This document shows, in pieces, positions 43,682-52,900 of a stretch of 64,000 nucleotides of DNA. The stretch is from positions 1 through 64,000 of the forward strand of contig CALMYE010000014.1 in NCBI GenBank assembly GCA_937873425.1. The letters run 5' to 3'. The stretch comes from an uncultured Sphingopyxis sp. Its GTDB lineage: Bacteria > Pseudomonadota > Alphaproteobacteria > Sphingomonadales > Sphingomonadaceae. The notes under the pieces are model-generated. The model was not told the origin of the DNA and ran no database searches. It saw nothing but the letters and a program-made list of their open reading frames with translations. The translations under genes and the position numbers were made by a program. Every line of letters starts with the position of its first letter. Position 1 is the first letter of the stretch.

Positions 43682-44284
43682 TTAACACCACGGACGACGC
43701 CCGCCGTCATATCGACGCGCAAGCCCTTCTTCGACGAGCGTATCGCCGACCGATTGTCCGTTCACATTTATGATGCGAAGTTTTCGTCCATAGCGATCCT
43801 CGTCTCTGTCAATTGGACGGAGTTCAATGGGGCCGCTCTCAAGGAGTTGGTGAAGCCGCTCGGTGGCGCGATCGCCCAGCTCCTTCTCGGCTGAGCAGCC
43901 GGAGTTATGGGTTTCCGGGGTGTCGATGTCGGCGATCCGAATCTTGGTGCCATGTAGCCAGATCGTGTCGCCATCGACGATACAGTTCTCGCCGCCGCCA
44001 GCGTGACAGAATGAGAAGTCGATGCGCTCTCCCTTTGCCTTAATTGCAGATGGCTCAGGCGTAGGATCATTTGCCCGATTGATTTGCGCCGCTGCCGATG
44101 TCGCGAGGGGCAGTGGTTGTTCTGCCTTCGGGGCGAACCAGCCGGAAAAATAGGCCTGTGCGACACCGACCGTCAGAACGAATGTTGCCAGGAAAAGAAG
44201 GGCACCAGCACGCCGAACAGGCCGCGGTTGCTTCGTATATGTGGATGTTGGCCGACGCCCCCGGCTATAACGATTGCGGCGCAT
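43682..44284 (-). CDS. Thermonuclease (SNase) family protein, membrane-anchored
   Basis: 200 residues. A basic head is followed by one membrane segment (residues about 27-46, ALLFLATFVLTVGVAQAY) and, after a linker, an SNase/OB-fold domain (about 100-195): VDGDTIWLHGTKIRIADIDTPET, with later DRDEDRYGRKLRIINVNG and VEEGLARRY carrying catalytic Arg and Glu positions. It probably cleaves nucleic acid in the periplasm. It is the last minus-strand gene before the small gene at 44350, with a 65-bp gap. Confidence 0.9.
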   Translation of the reverse strand: MRRNRYSRGRRPTSTYTKQPRPVRRAGALLFLATFVLTVGVAQAYFSGWFAPKAEQPLPLATSAAAQINRANDPTPEPSAIKAKGERIDFSFCHAGGGENCIVDGDTIWLHGTKIRIADIDTPETHNSGCSAEKELGDRATERLHQLLESGPIELRPIDRDEDRYGRKLRIINVNGQSVGDTLVEEGLARRYDGGRRPWC

Positions 44285-44349
44285 CGCTAACTCTCGCGGT
44301 ACCTATTGACAGTGGGTCAACCCCGGGGAAGGGCAGTCTCATGCTACCC

Positions 44350-44505
44350 TCACGAGGGACGAAAGCTGAACAATGACCACCATCTTTGCACGCTGGGTGG
44401 TTCGGACACCGCGGGGGCCTCGACCATCGTCTTGCGCAACTTCCTGTCGACAGCTTGCTTTGCTGCCAGCCGCAATTGCGCCAGTGCCTGATCTAGCGGG
44501 TCCAT
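44350..44505 (-). CDS. 51-residue protein at the end of the MotA/MotB-like operon
   Basis: ATG at 44505 overlaps the stop codon of the OmpA-like gene by one base (TAATG), and the frame encodes MDPLDQALAQLRLAAKQAVD then a basic helix and ends SLFSFRPS. The coupling to the previous stop is the main support. No family recognised; the first 30 residues look like one amphipathic helix. Confidence 0.5.
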   Translation of the reverse strand: MDPLDQALAQLRLAAKQAVDRKLRKTMVEAPAVSEPPSVQRWWSLFSFRPS

Positions 44506-45425
44506 TATTTTGCTCGCGCCATGGGTATAGCCTCGCTTGTCGTCCGACGTAGCCGGATATCAATTCGACGCCGACGTTGGTCACTGGCTGTTGCCGTTCC
44601 GTCCGCCATTCGATCGACCGGGACGATCATCTGGGCGCCGGACAGCGGAAGAATGGCCGCGCCCTTTAGGCGAGGATCCGATCTCAATATTCCGACGACC
44701 GCAACGGCTCGGGCCATCGCAAGACCGGCGTTGTCGGTCGACTGAAGGCCGCGAATGGGAAATCGATTGGCTGAAGCGCTTACCAGCTTTGCGTCTAGAT
44801 TGCTCGATCCGACCATTGGAACTTCATCGGTGTGGCCGATTACCTCAATCACATTCACGTCGTAATCCACGAGATTGCGGGCCAGCATAGGGATGACTTC
44901 GTTCTTTAGGTTCTGCTCAAACTCTGGCCTCAAGGTCGCTTTGCCGCTGTCGAAAAAATAACCCTTGGCCTCGCTGAGGCTTACGAAGGGCGGCCATTCC
45001 CCCTTCTTCGATCGATTGGCATCGGCAGCCAGGTTCTTCGCATATGCGGCGGGATCGTTCACGCCCTCCCGTTCGGCGGCGCGGCGAATTTCTCGGCCCA
45101 CGGCCGCATCTGCCAATAGCGACGACCGCGCGGCTTCGGGGCCGGCCTGCTCAACCGCCTTGCGGACCTCGATCGCGCGAACGAGTTCCTTGAAATATTC
45201 ATCTTGATCTTTTGCGTCCGGATAAGCCTGCTGAATGGCCTCGACGAGCCGCGATGCGCCTCCGTTGTCCAACGCCGCAATCTTCTGATCCCGCTTTTGC
45301 AGCGATGCCGCGAGCGCCATCAGCAACACGAAAATCAGGAGAATCATCACCTCGGCGATCGTCAGGCCGAGGATCAAACCGCGGCGATAGGTCTTCTCCT
45401 GACGAACGTCAGCAATCTCGCTCAT
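44505..45425 (-). CDS. MotB/ZorB-like OmpA-domain protein
   Basis: 306 residues. One N-terminal membrane helix (about 17-42) contains a Glu (E25, IAEVMILLIF) where MotB and ZorB have the ion-binding Asp. After a helical linker, an OmpA-like peptidoglycan-binding domain occupies about 150-300: FFDSGKATLRPEFEQNL, VIEVIGHTDEVP, NAGLAMARAVAVVGIL and the terminal RRRRIDIRL. It should anchor a membrane channel to the cell wall. It overlaps the MotA-like gene by 4 bp. The general plan matches ZorB of the Zorya system; flagellar MotB is excluded by context. Confidence 0.88.
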   Translation of the reverse strand: MSEIADVRQEKTYRRGLILGLTIAEVMILLIFVLLMALAASLQKRDQKIAALDNGGASRLVEAIQQAYPDAKDQDEYFKELVRAIEVRKAVEQAGPEAARSSLLADAAVGREIRRAAEREGVNDPAAYAKNLAADANRSKKGEWPPFVSLSEAKGYFFDSGKATLRPEFEQNLKNEVIPMLARNLVDYDVNVIEVIGHTDEVPMVGSSNLDAKLVSASANRFPIRGLQSTDNAGLAMARAVAVVGILRSDPRLKGAAILPLSGAQMIVPVDRMADGTATASDQRRRRIDIRLRRTTSEAIPMARAK

Positions 45426-46657
45426 GTCGCCGGTGTATCCTGAAGCTGTCGTGTGATGTCCTTTGCGACATCGACCAACGTCCCGTTCAGTTTGCCCACA
45501 TAGTCCCGTGAGCGGGCGAGCTCGATTTCGAGGTCGTCATTATGTCGACTGACAGTTGAGACCTGCTTTGAATGTGACTCTTCCAGACCCTTCAACAAGT
45601 CGCGATGCTTTTCAGCAATCAGGTCCACAACTTCGGTCCAGCGCTTGGTGATCTCTCGCATCGACGCTTCGGCAGATTCAGCGTTCTGGACCGGCACCTC
45701 TCTCAGTTCTTCCACCCTACGCGAAACGACCTCCTCAAATTTCCGAGCCGCGGCCTCGATTGCGCTCGCCGAGGAAGCGAAGCGCTCGCTGTTGCTGATC
45801 AGTTCCGACTGATCCGCCTTCAGGCCGCTGGCGGTGTCTCCAATCTGAGACAACAGGGTTTGCGTGCTTGCCATCGCCTTTTCGAATGCTTCGAGGTGCG
45901 TGAGCTGTGCTCGAGACTTCGCCTCAATTTCGGTCAAGGCATCCGCGTGGCTCTCAAGGGTAGAAACCAGCCGTCCCACCCCGGTCGTAACTTTCTTGGT
46001 GGCGGCAGCGCTCTCATTCGCTTGGCTCTGCACCGCCTCGATGGCTTCGTCCGCGGCCCCTTTGATGGCATCTCGTGATGCCTGTCCGGCCGCTTCTAGG
46101 TCGATCACCACCTGATCGCGGAGCTCTTGCAAATGCTGCTGCGTATGGTGGGCAAAACTGGAAAATGCCTGAACCACACCCGTCATTTGCGCGCGAACTT
46201 GATTGGCTGCGTCGGTTAACGCAACGCGGGCTGTTTCTTCAGCGTCAACCAAGTCAACACGAGACTGGCTGAAAAAGACACGGAGGACGAGTCCCAGAAC
46301 CGTTGTGGCGAGCGCGACACCAAAGCCTTGCACGATCGTCGTCGCGGTGTTCGCTGGATCGAAGGTGAAGATCGCGAAGGCAAGGCTGGCAAGCGTGTAA
46401 ATCAGGCCGAGATAGTAGCAGTTGTCGCCGGCCTGATCGGCACGAAGTTTTGTCGCTCCGGTCCCTGCGATGGCCGCATAGCCGATCATCAGAAGCGCGG
46501 CCCCGGTGGCGACGATTATGGGATCCACGGATATATATTTTAGCGCCCAAATGGCTGCCGATCCGACGGTGGCGAAGACAAGGAATGCCCATCTGTCGAT
46601 GACATCGCGCTCCGACAGCTTGTCGAAGAAAAGCTTCATATTCTCCATGTCAGCCAC
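45422..46657 (-). CDS. MotA/ZorA-like membrane protein with long coiled-coil tail
   Basis: 411 residues. Four membrane segments lie in the first ~145 residues; the last two read LGLIYTLASLAFAI and GFGVALATTVLGLVLRVFF, reminiscent of the pore helices of MotA/TolQ/ExbB proteins. The rest (about 150-405) is one long cytoplasmic coiled coil, with many Ala, Glu and Gln heptads. A channel plus long tail is the ZorA plan. Translation starts at GTG 46657 (8-bp overlap with the upstream gene) or ATG 46648. Homology was judged by eye only. Confidence 0.8.
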   Translation of the reverse strand: MADMENMKLFFDKLSERDVIDRWAFLVFATVGSAAIWALKYISVDPIIVATGAALLMIGYAAIAGTGATKLRADQAGDNCYYLGLIYTLASLAFAIFTFDPANTATTIVQGFGVALATTVLGLVLRVFFSQSRVDLVDAEETARVALTDAANQVRAQMTGVVQAFSSFAHHTQQHLQELRDQVVIDLEAAGQASRDAIKGAADEAIEAVQSQANESAAATKKVTTGVGRLVSTLESHADALTEIEAKSRAQLTHLEAFEKAMASTQTLLSQIGDTASGLKADQSELISNSERFASSASAIEAAARKFEEVVSRRVEELREVPVQNAESAEASMREITKRWTEVVDLIAEKHRDLLKGLEESHSKQVSTVSRHNDDLEIELARSRDYVGKLNGTLVDVAKDITRQLQDTPAT

Positions 46658-47483
46658 TCACATTATAAATGCGGGATACGAGACCGCCTTGGTCTTGGAT
46701 CGCCCGCTCCCAAAGCTCGGAGAGGGCGCGCGGCTGGGTTGTACCAGCGTCAGCGCGCTCCAATTGCCAAAGTTCGATCGTGACCCCTCTCAAATCGGTT
46801 CTTACGCGCCGGAAGGCGTCGGAGCGGACGAGTGCGTCACCGTCCGGAAGGCTGCCGTAAAAGGTGATCGCCGAAGTATTCTGAAGCAGATCCGATGCGA
46901 CAATGAGGCGCTTGGGTAGTTCTTCCTGTCCCGGCTTTTGAAGTTCGGTAAGAGCGACCGATTGAATCGATTCCATGATGGGCGACTGGTCTGCCCCGCT
47001 CGCTGAGTCGACGGAACGGAACGCTTCGTCGAGCGGCCGCTCGAAGCCCTCGGTCCATTGTCGCTGAAGCTTCGCCGGATTACCGCGAAACTGATCGGTG
47101 TCGGCTGAGGTGCCTGGGTTACAGCGCACGATGACCGGCTTGAGAAGGTCTGATCCAGTGGCATCGACGCGCACAACAGAGAGCTGACCATATCTCGGGA
47201 TGGAATTTCGCAATCGGACGAGTTGGTTCTGAAAATCTTGTCGCTGCGCAAGATTCATCGGGTCGGTAACGTCGACCAAAAGCACGGTGATGCTCGATGG
47301 CTTCTCGGGGCACAGCGTAGTTTCATCGAGATGCCGATTGCTGCGAGACACGACAGCGTAGGTAATGCCGAACCCTGCCACCACCAGAAGTGCTATGGCC
47401 AGCTTTATATAGCCTTGCGTCCTTTGCCTCGCGATGCGGGCATCTTCGCGCGAACGACGGCTCTTCTTTGCAGGCCTAGCCAT
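46650..47483 (-). CDS. Membrane-anchored vWA-like protein
   Basis: 277 residues. A basic head (RPAKKSRRSREDARIARQR) precedes one membrane helix (about 27-48), leaving the remainder in the periplasm. That part begins ITVLLVDVTDPMN, like the first strand and metal-site loop of a von Willebrand A domain though with DVTD in place of DxSxS, and continues with RLIVASDLLQNTSA. I do not recognise a named family. It overlaps both neighbours by 8 bp, so it belongs to the same complex or pathway as the MotA/MotB-like pair. Confidence 0.78.
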   Translation of the reverse strand: MARPAKKSRRSREDARIARQRTQGYIKLAIALLVVAGFGITYAVVSRSNRHLDETTLCPEKPSSITVLLVDVTDPMNLAQRQDFQNQLVRLRNSIPRYGQLSVVRVDATGSDLLKPVIVRCNPGTSADTDQFRGNPAKLQRQWTEGFERPLDEAFRSVDSASGADQSPIMESIQSVALTELQKPGQEELPKRLIVASDLLQNTSAITFYGSLPDGDALVRSDAFRRVRTDLRGVTIELWQLERADAGTTQPRALSELWERAIQDQGGLVSRIYNVSG

Positions 47484-48915
47484 TCAGCAATCTCGCCTTC
47501 AATGCTTCCAGCGTCTCGAAGCCATTCACCCCGTCCTGATATGCTGCCGACAGCTTTTCGCTGGCTGCAGCCAATGACGCATCGGCAGCTTCAATGTCCG
47601 CCTCTTTGACCTGCAACTTCGGGGCGGGCGGGATCGGTGGCTCCGGCAGGCTGAAGGGTTCATCAAAATGTGATGGTGCGGGTGATGATCGAGCGGCGCG
47701 ATTTGCCTCGCGATATATGGTCAGCAGTTGGTTCGCCGCGCTCTCCAATTCACGCGAAAACTGTGAATATCGTCGAGCGAAATTGCTCCGTCCCGCAATG
47801 GCGCGATCACGATCCTCAAGCTGACCTGCAAGTTCTGATCGAGCTTCCGAGGCCGTTTCGATCGCGTCTTTCCAAATCTCGGTGAGGTCCGTTGTCACAT
47901 CCTCCACCTCGCCGGAATAATCCGCACAACGGCTTTGATGCTCGCGGGTGACTTCTCCATATCCGGGATAAGGATCGTCCATCCGGAAGGCTGAGTGAGC
48001 GGCAATAATTGAAAAAAGCACGCCCGCGATCAGGAGGCCCCATGAATAGAGGCTATCCGGTGCGGTCCCGAACAAATCCAGCGCGGCCACTTCCGGCTTG
48101 GCGACGCCGGCAACCTTGGCGTCGCGGTAATGAGCCGCCAGCAAATTCCAGACCAGCACAAAGAGGCCCCATAGCGCTGTCAGGGCAATGCCTAGCGTGC
48201 GCGAGCCGGATGCCTTCAGGCTAATCAGCGGCCATATCTTTCGGCCCACAAACGCCGCAACGCCAATATTCAGCCCGCCGACGGTCGCGGCCGCCACGGT
48301 GCCTCCCACAAGGCCGAGGTCGTCATTCTGGCCAAGCAAGAATGCGTTGGCGACGGTCTCGCCGACCCATGTCAGGATTATCGCGCCCGTCGTCGCCATG
48401 AATGGCTTGCTGAGTTGGGCGGGACGGCGCAGCCCGTGCTCGGACTGAAAAGCACGCAGCTGGGCATAGCTTTGACTGACGTTGTCGCGTGCGGTTGTGA
48501 GGCGCAGATTGGCCTGTACGACTGCAGCCTTCATTTCGCCGACCGCCTGTGTCGATGCAAGCGAGATGGCAGGTATCTGGGTGAGCAGACCAAAACCGGC
48601 GATGCGTGAGTCATAGGCTTCGAATTGAGCGGCGGACTCTTGGTCGGCTTGGCGGGCCACGGCGGACACGCGATCCAGAATTTCCCGTTCCACCCCATCG
48701 AGCATGTGGGCATCTGACGTGGGAAGTTCGCGTTGCCCGTTCTCTTCGGCCCGTGCCGCAAGCCGCATTTCGCGGGCCGCTGAAGAGACATCCAGATGCA
48801 GAAAAGGGTTAGCAATCTGCGTCGTCAACGGAGCAGATCGCGAGAAGAATTGCTTAAGTGATGTTAAGGCCCCCATTGAGATGAAATGCCGACTAGGCAC
48901 ATCGGGCGCAAGCAT
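47476..48915 (-). CDS. Four-helix membrane protein with flanking coiled coils
   Basis: 479 residues of no family that I recognise. Residues about 30-165 are helical, then four membrane segments follow (FMATTGAIILTWVGETVANAF, LGLVGGTVAAATVGGLNIGVAAFVG, TLGIALTALWGLFVLVWNLLA and LYSWGLLIAGVLFSIIAA), then a long coiled coil (about 315-470). Start 48915 is chosen for the AGGAAG 7 bp upstream. First gene of a five-gene coupled operon; 124 bp separate it from the next gene upstream, enough for a promoter. Confidence 0.8.
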   Translation of the reverse strand: MLAPDVPSRHFISMGALTSLKQFFSRSAPLTTQIANPFLHLDVSSAAREMRLAARAEENGQRELPTSDAHMLDGVEREILDRVSAVARQADQESAAQFEAYDSRIAGFGLLTQIPAISLASTQAVGEMKAAVVQANLRLTTARDNVSQSYAQLRAFQSEHGLRRPAQLSKPFMATTGAIILTWVGETVANAFLLGQNDDLGLVGGTVAAATVGGLNIGVAAFVGRKIWPLISLKASGSRTLGIALTALWGLFVLVWNLLAAHYRDAKVAGVAKPEVAALDLFGTAPDSLYSWGLLIAGVLFSIIAAHSAFRMDDPYPGYGEVTREHQSRCADYSGEVEDVTTDLTEIWKDAIETASEARSELAGQLEDRDRAIAGRSNFARRYSQFSRELESAANQLLTIYREANRAARSSPAPSHFDEPFSLPEPPIPPAPKLQVKEADIEAADASLAAASEKLSAAYQDGVNGFETLEALKARLLNG

Positions 48916-49039
48916 GATTGTGCTTCCTAAATATCCAGATTGGGAACAAATCCTGTGCGGAGGCTTATGCGCTCGATCTAGGTGCACGCCTTCCCAGCGC
49001 TTCATGCCGGTCGATAGGCACGTTCAAACAACAACCGGC

Positions 49040-49345
49040 TCAGTGCAGCGCTTCGGGGGGCGGGAAATCCTCGAAGCCCGCATACATCACGTAGCCAACG
49101 TAGTTCACATAGCGGACATAGCCGATGCGCCGACCGTAGGGCCTGAACCGTGCCCTGCGCCAACTGCGCTTGCTCCGGTGCGTTATGAGCCTGTCACCGT
49201 TCATGAGTTCGCCGAGATAGCGACCGTCCGGACCGTAAATTTCATCGCCATCGAAACGTGCGACATGATGACCGTCGAAGGTCCAGAGATCGTCGCCATC
49301 CCGGTATCCGAAGCTCGTACCGCCCCAAGTCCAAAGCCAGTCCAT
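49040..49345 (-). CDS. 4-fold beta-flower-like small protein
   Basis: 101 residues. Repeated short G-x-D/G-x turns (WTWGGTSFGYRDGDDLWTFDG, HVARFDGDEIYGPDGRYLGEL) match what I recall of 4-fold beta-flower domain proteins, found in genomic islands with unknown function. The tail is Arg- and Tyr-rich (RPYGRRIGYVRYVNYVGY) and ends FEDFPPPEALH. It follows the DUF3892 gene after 18 bp on the same strand. Confidence 0.65.
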   Translation of the reverse strand: MDWLWTWGGTSFGYRDGDDLWTFDGHHVARFDGDEIYGPDGRYLGELMNGDRLITHRSKRSWRRARFRPYGRRIGYVRYVNYVGYVMYAGFEDFPPPEALH

Positions 49346-49363
49346 TCGTCTATGCTCCCTGAT

Positions 49364-49636
49364 CTAGCCGCGCGAGCATTCGGGAAGGGCGAGCAAATTG
49401 TCGTTCCACTTGCCGTCGGCATAGGTGCGGAGATATTTGCCGTTCGGCCCATTCACGACGCCGATGTCGCCGCGATTGTTTGCGACAAGGGTGTAGAACG
49501 TGTTGGTCTTCGCCTCGATCGAATCGATGACCTGCTGTCGCGTCCAGTGCCAGGTCGCTCCGCCGAGGTGGGTGATCCCTTCATAAGGATCGTTGCGCGG
49601 CTGCTTGTTGATGCACGTCACTTGCACGTCTGCCAT
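49364..49636 (-). CDS. DUF3892 family protein
   Basis: 90 residues from ATG 49636, which has GGAAAAG 5 bp upstream. VTCINKQPRNDPYEGITHLGG at the start and KYLRTYADGKWNDNLLALPEC at the end are the conserved blocks of DUF3892. The function of this family is unknown. It is placed between the ubiquitin-like and beta-flower genes, with gaps of 40 and 18 bp. Confidence 0.85.
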   Translation of the reverse strand: MADVQVTCINKQPRNDPYEGITHLGGATWHWTRQQVIDSIEAKTNTFYTLVANNRGDIGVVNGPNGKYLRTYADGKWNDNLLALPECSRG

Positions 49637-49676
49637 GAGCTTTTCCTTTCCAAATCTGCTTAGGGGGCGTTGGGCC

Positions 49677-49937
49677 TCAAGCGGCCCGTTTGTGAAATAT
49701 CGGCGCCTGCACGCGCTCGGCGGTCTCGAAGAACAGCACTTCGTCCTGCGAGAGGCGGAGAAGCTGCTTCGCACCGAGCGCGAAATATTCGCCGGCCCGG
49801 ACCAGCCAGAGCTGGCGGTCGGTCGGAATATTGGCCTTCGCGAGAAGCGAAGCCGTGTCGATCACCTCGGCGTCGATTGCCAGCAACTGCCCGTCGATGT
49901 CGACGATGTGGCGAAGTCCGATATCCCAGTAGGCCAT
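49677..49937 (-). CDS. Small protein resembling a bacterial ubiquitin-like (multiubiquitin) domain
   Basis: 86 residues from ATG 49937 (AAAGGAG 8 bp upstream). The pattern HIVDIDGQLLAIDAEVIDTA-LL-KANI, then QLWLVRAGEYFALG and LRLSQDEVLFFETAE, follows the beta-grasp layout of bacterial multiubiquitin domains: strand with an IDG turn, helix, then a final V-x-F strand. There is no C-terminal Gly-Gly, and no E1, E2 or JAB gene is nearby, so conjugation is not supported. The match is by pattern only. Confidence 0.55.
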   Translation of the reverse strand: MAYWDIGLRHIVDIDGQLLAIDAEVIDTASLLAKANIPTDRQLWLVRAGEYFALGAKQLLRLSQDEVLFFETAERVQAPIFHKRAA

Positions 49938-49981
49938 GAGCGAATCTCCTTTCGTTCGATGAAAGCAGATTCGCACCACAG

Positions 49982-49998
49982 CATGTCAAAATCTGTCA
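49982..49998. promoter_or_regulatory. Weak third copy of the WYL-site motif
   Basis: On the minus strand TGACAGATTTTGACATG agrees at 13 of 17 positions with the sites at 53354-53372 and 54412-54430, and lies 45 bp before the ubiquitin-like gene's start, about the same spacing as at 54412. It also encodes the end of the upstream gene, so it may be chance. Confidence 0.3.
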
Positions 49999-52900
49999 CC
50001 CCCATGCTCGCGGAGCAAACAAAGTGCATTCACGAGCATCATTTCCTCGACGGTTCGGCAGGGGGTTTCGAGAAGAAGGGGACTTGCGAAGACGACCGCC
50101 GACGTCTGCGCGCGCGATACGGCGACATTGATCCTGTTCAGCGAGAAGAGGAAGTCGATGTCGCGCGGCAGCTCCTCACCGCTCGATGTCGTCATGGAGA
50201 CGAGGCACACCGGCGCCTCCTGCCCCTGGAAGCGGTCGACCGTGCCGACACGGACAGCCGCAGGCAGCGCGGCGCGCAGCGCGTTAACTTGGGCATTATA
50301 GGGTGCGACGACCATAATATCAGTGTGGCCGATGGCGCGCTCGCTTCCGTCTCGCGCGCGATAGGTTGCTCCGGTCACAGCCTCGATCTGCGCCTTGATG
50401 GCGTCGATCTCTTCCGGGCTGACCTGCGAGCGCCCGAAGTGATCGATTGCGCGGACGCCCGCGCCGACGAGCGATTGCCCGTCAGTAGCGAGCAGTGATT
50501 GACTGCCGGCGGCATCGTCCGAGTGCAGCTTGCCTTCATAGACGGCGACCGAGATATAGTCGCAGACCGCGGGATGCATTCGGCGGCTTACCGGCATGAA
50601 GATACCGCGATCGGCGGGGACGACCCGGTGTCCGTCGATCAGATATTCGAGACAGGAATCGCCACTCCGTCCGGGGTGCGTACCTTGAAGCGGCTGCGGC
50701 AGTTGCATCGGATCGCCGACGAGGACGAGATTGCGGGCCGCGCGCGACATGGCGATGATATTGGCAAGCGAGACCTGTCCCGCTTCGTCAACGAAGAGAT
50801 AGTCATAGGCTGGCGCTTCATATCGAGCGAAATGCCACGCCGTAGCGCCGACGACATCGGCGGTCCCGATTTCAGGCGCGTCATTCTCGCTCACAAGGAC
50901 GATGCCGGGATGGGCATTTTCATCGTCATCGTCGGCAGCCTTCTGAACCACACTGCATCTGACTCCGTCGGTCGCGCTCCGATCCGCGACCGCTTCGAGG
51001 AGGTTGGTGATCGCCTTGTGGCTGTTCGACGAAACCGCAACGCGCTTGCCTGCACGGACGAGGTCGATGATCGATAGCGCACTGACATAGGTTTTGCCGG
51101 TGCCGGGCGGTCCCTGGATCGCCAGGGTCGATTGATCCATGGCGGCAATTGCGGCGCTGGTCTGCGCCGGGAGATCGCCTTCGGCGTCGATGATGCCCTT
51201 CGGCCGCGCGCCGTCGCGAAACGTCGGCGCCGCGCGCATGAGCAATTGCTCTATCGCTTTGGCCGAGCCGGGATTGTCGATGATGGCATCGGTCACGGCT
51301 GCAACCGCGGCGCGCAGCGTTGCGTTGCCGATCGGCTTGGCCGAAATAAGATCGAGCCGATCGGGCAGCTCGCCTTTCGCTGTCGAGCGGCGCAGCACGA
51401 GCAAGTTCGTGTCGTGGTCGATCTCACGCAGATCGACATCCTCGGGCATCGCGGCGGGTTTGACGCAGGGTTTGCGGCCTGCCCTCAATTTGGTCTCCTG
51501 CGGCGGGAAGCGATAGGTTCGCTCGAACGATCTTGCCGTTACTTTGACGGGATCGCCGACCGCCTCAAGGCCCTGGACGCATTCAAGGTCATCGACGAGT
51601 TCCTCGCTCTCCTGCGCGAGCCGGTCGAAGATCGCCCACCATGCGGGCTTGTCTTCGCGCTTGTGGAAGAAGTTGAGGTCGAGCAGCAGATCGGCGATGT
51701 CTTCGTCGAGCCGCTCGCGAACCGGAAGGAGCCGCTCGCGCAGCGCTGCCATCTCTTCATCCTCGGCCTCGACATTCGCGAGCGGACCCGCGTCGGGCAC
51801 CTCGCCGAGCTTCGGCCACGGCAGGCCTTCAGGGCGAACGTCGCGGATCAGCCAGTCGCGCAGCAGCTGCGTCGAGATGCAGTCGGTGCGGTTATAGTCG
51901 TAGATCTTGTCGAGCAGCTCGCCGTCCTGCGTTTCCCGCCAGCGTTCGTAGAAGACGACGCTCGCGCCCGCGGTCGCGACATCGGCCTCGCGCTTCGCCA
52001 TGTAAAAGGCTTCGAGATCCTTGATCGAATAGCCCTTCTCGGAAGCGATCAACGATCCCGACACCACGCGGAACAGGTCGACGAACCGCCGCTCACGCTG
52101 GAGTTGATCCATCGCAGCCTCGCCGACGCGATGTTCTGCGGTCAGGCGGCGAAGCGCCGCAATCTCGTAATTTGCATAGTGATAGATATGCGCCTTCGGA
52201 TGGCGCTGCAGATGCGCCGTGAAGAATTGCAGCAGCTCAGAAACCGCTTCGCCCTCGGCGGCACGGTCATGCGCCCAAAAGGCGCGGAAGCTCCATTCGC
52301 CCGCATCGCGAAACCAGATGCCGTGGAGATATTCGAGGCCGCCCTCATAATAGGGATCGCCCTCGATATCGTAGAAGAGGTCGCCATCGTCGGCTTCGGG
52401 CAGCAGCCCGAAACCCTTGCCGGGCTCATAGTCGCGAAGCGCAAATATCGGCGGACCGCCGGCGCGGCGCGCGGCCTGGAGCCGGGCCTGCGTCTGAAGC
52501 CGCTGCTGGGTCTCGGGAGCGAGCTTCGGGATGCGCTGGTCATGGACCGCGAGACCGCTGAGCGTTTCGATGCCTGCGGCCTCGACCTTCCCACGCTGCG
52601 ACCTTGTCATACCGGCGACCAGGGCAAGGCTGTCGGCCTTGTCCCATTCGTCGCGGCAATGTTCCTTCCAGCGACAGAGGCCGCAGCTTGAAACAGGCTC
52701 GGCCCGCGTTTCCGGCCGGTCGGCCAGGAAGGTTTCGAACACCGCCCGTGCGTGGCGTGCGTAGGATGCCACGTCGGCGAGCCGCACCGTGAAACGCGAG
52801 CCGTCGCCGAGTTGGAGATGCGCGGATTCGGGCCGGACGCCCTGAAGGTCGGCGATCAGGTCGGAATAGAGCGAGAGCTGGAGAATATGTTTGGGGTCGG

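Noticed and set aside
44505..46657. Flagellar stator genes motA/motB or a Tol-Pal unit
   Set aside because: There are no flagellar or tol genes around, the MotA-like tail is a 250-residue coiled coil unlike MotA or TolQ, and the neighbours are defence-type genes.
49677..49937. A bacterial ubiquitin conjugation (Bil/BUB-like) system
   Set aside because: Only a single ubiquitin-like candidate is present; no E1, E2 or JAB-protease gene lies nearby and there is no terminal Gly-Gly.
51132..52691. 519-codon open frame antisense to the nuclease-helicase
   Set aside because: The sense gene has all helicase motifs; the antisense protein has no recognisable fold or initiation site.
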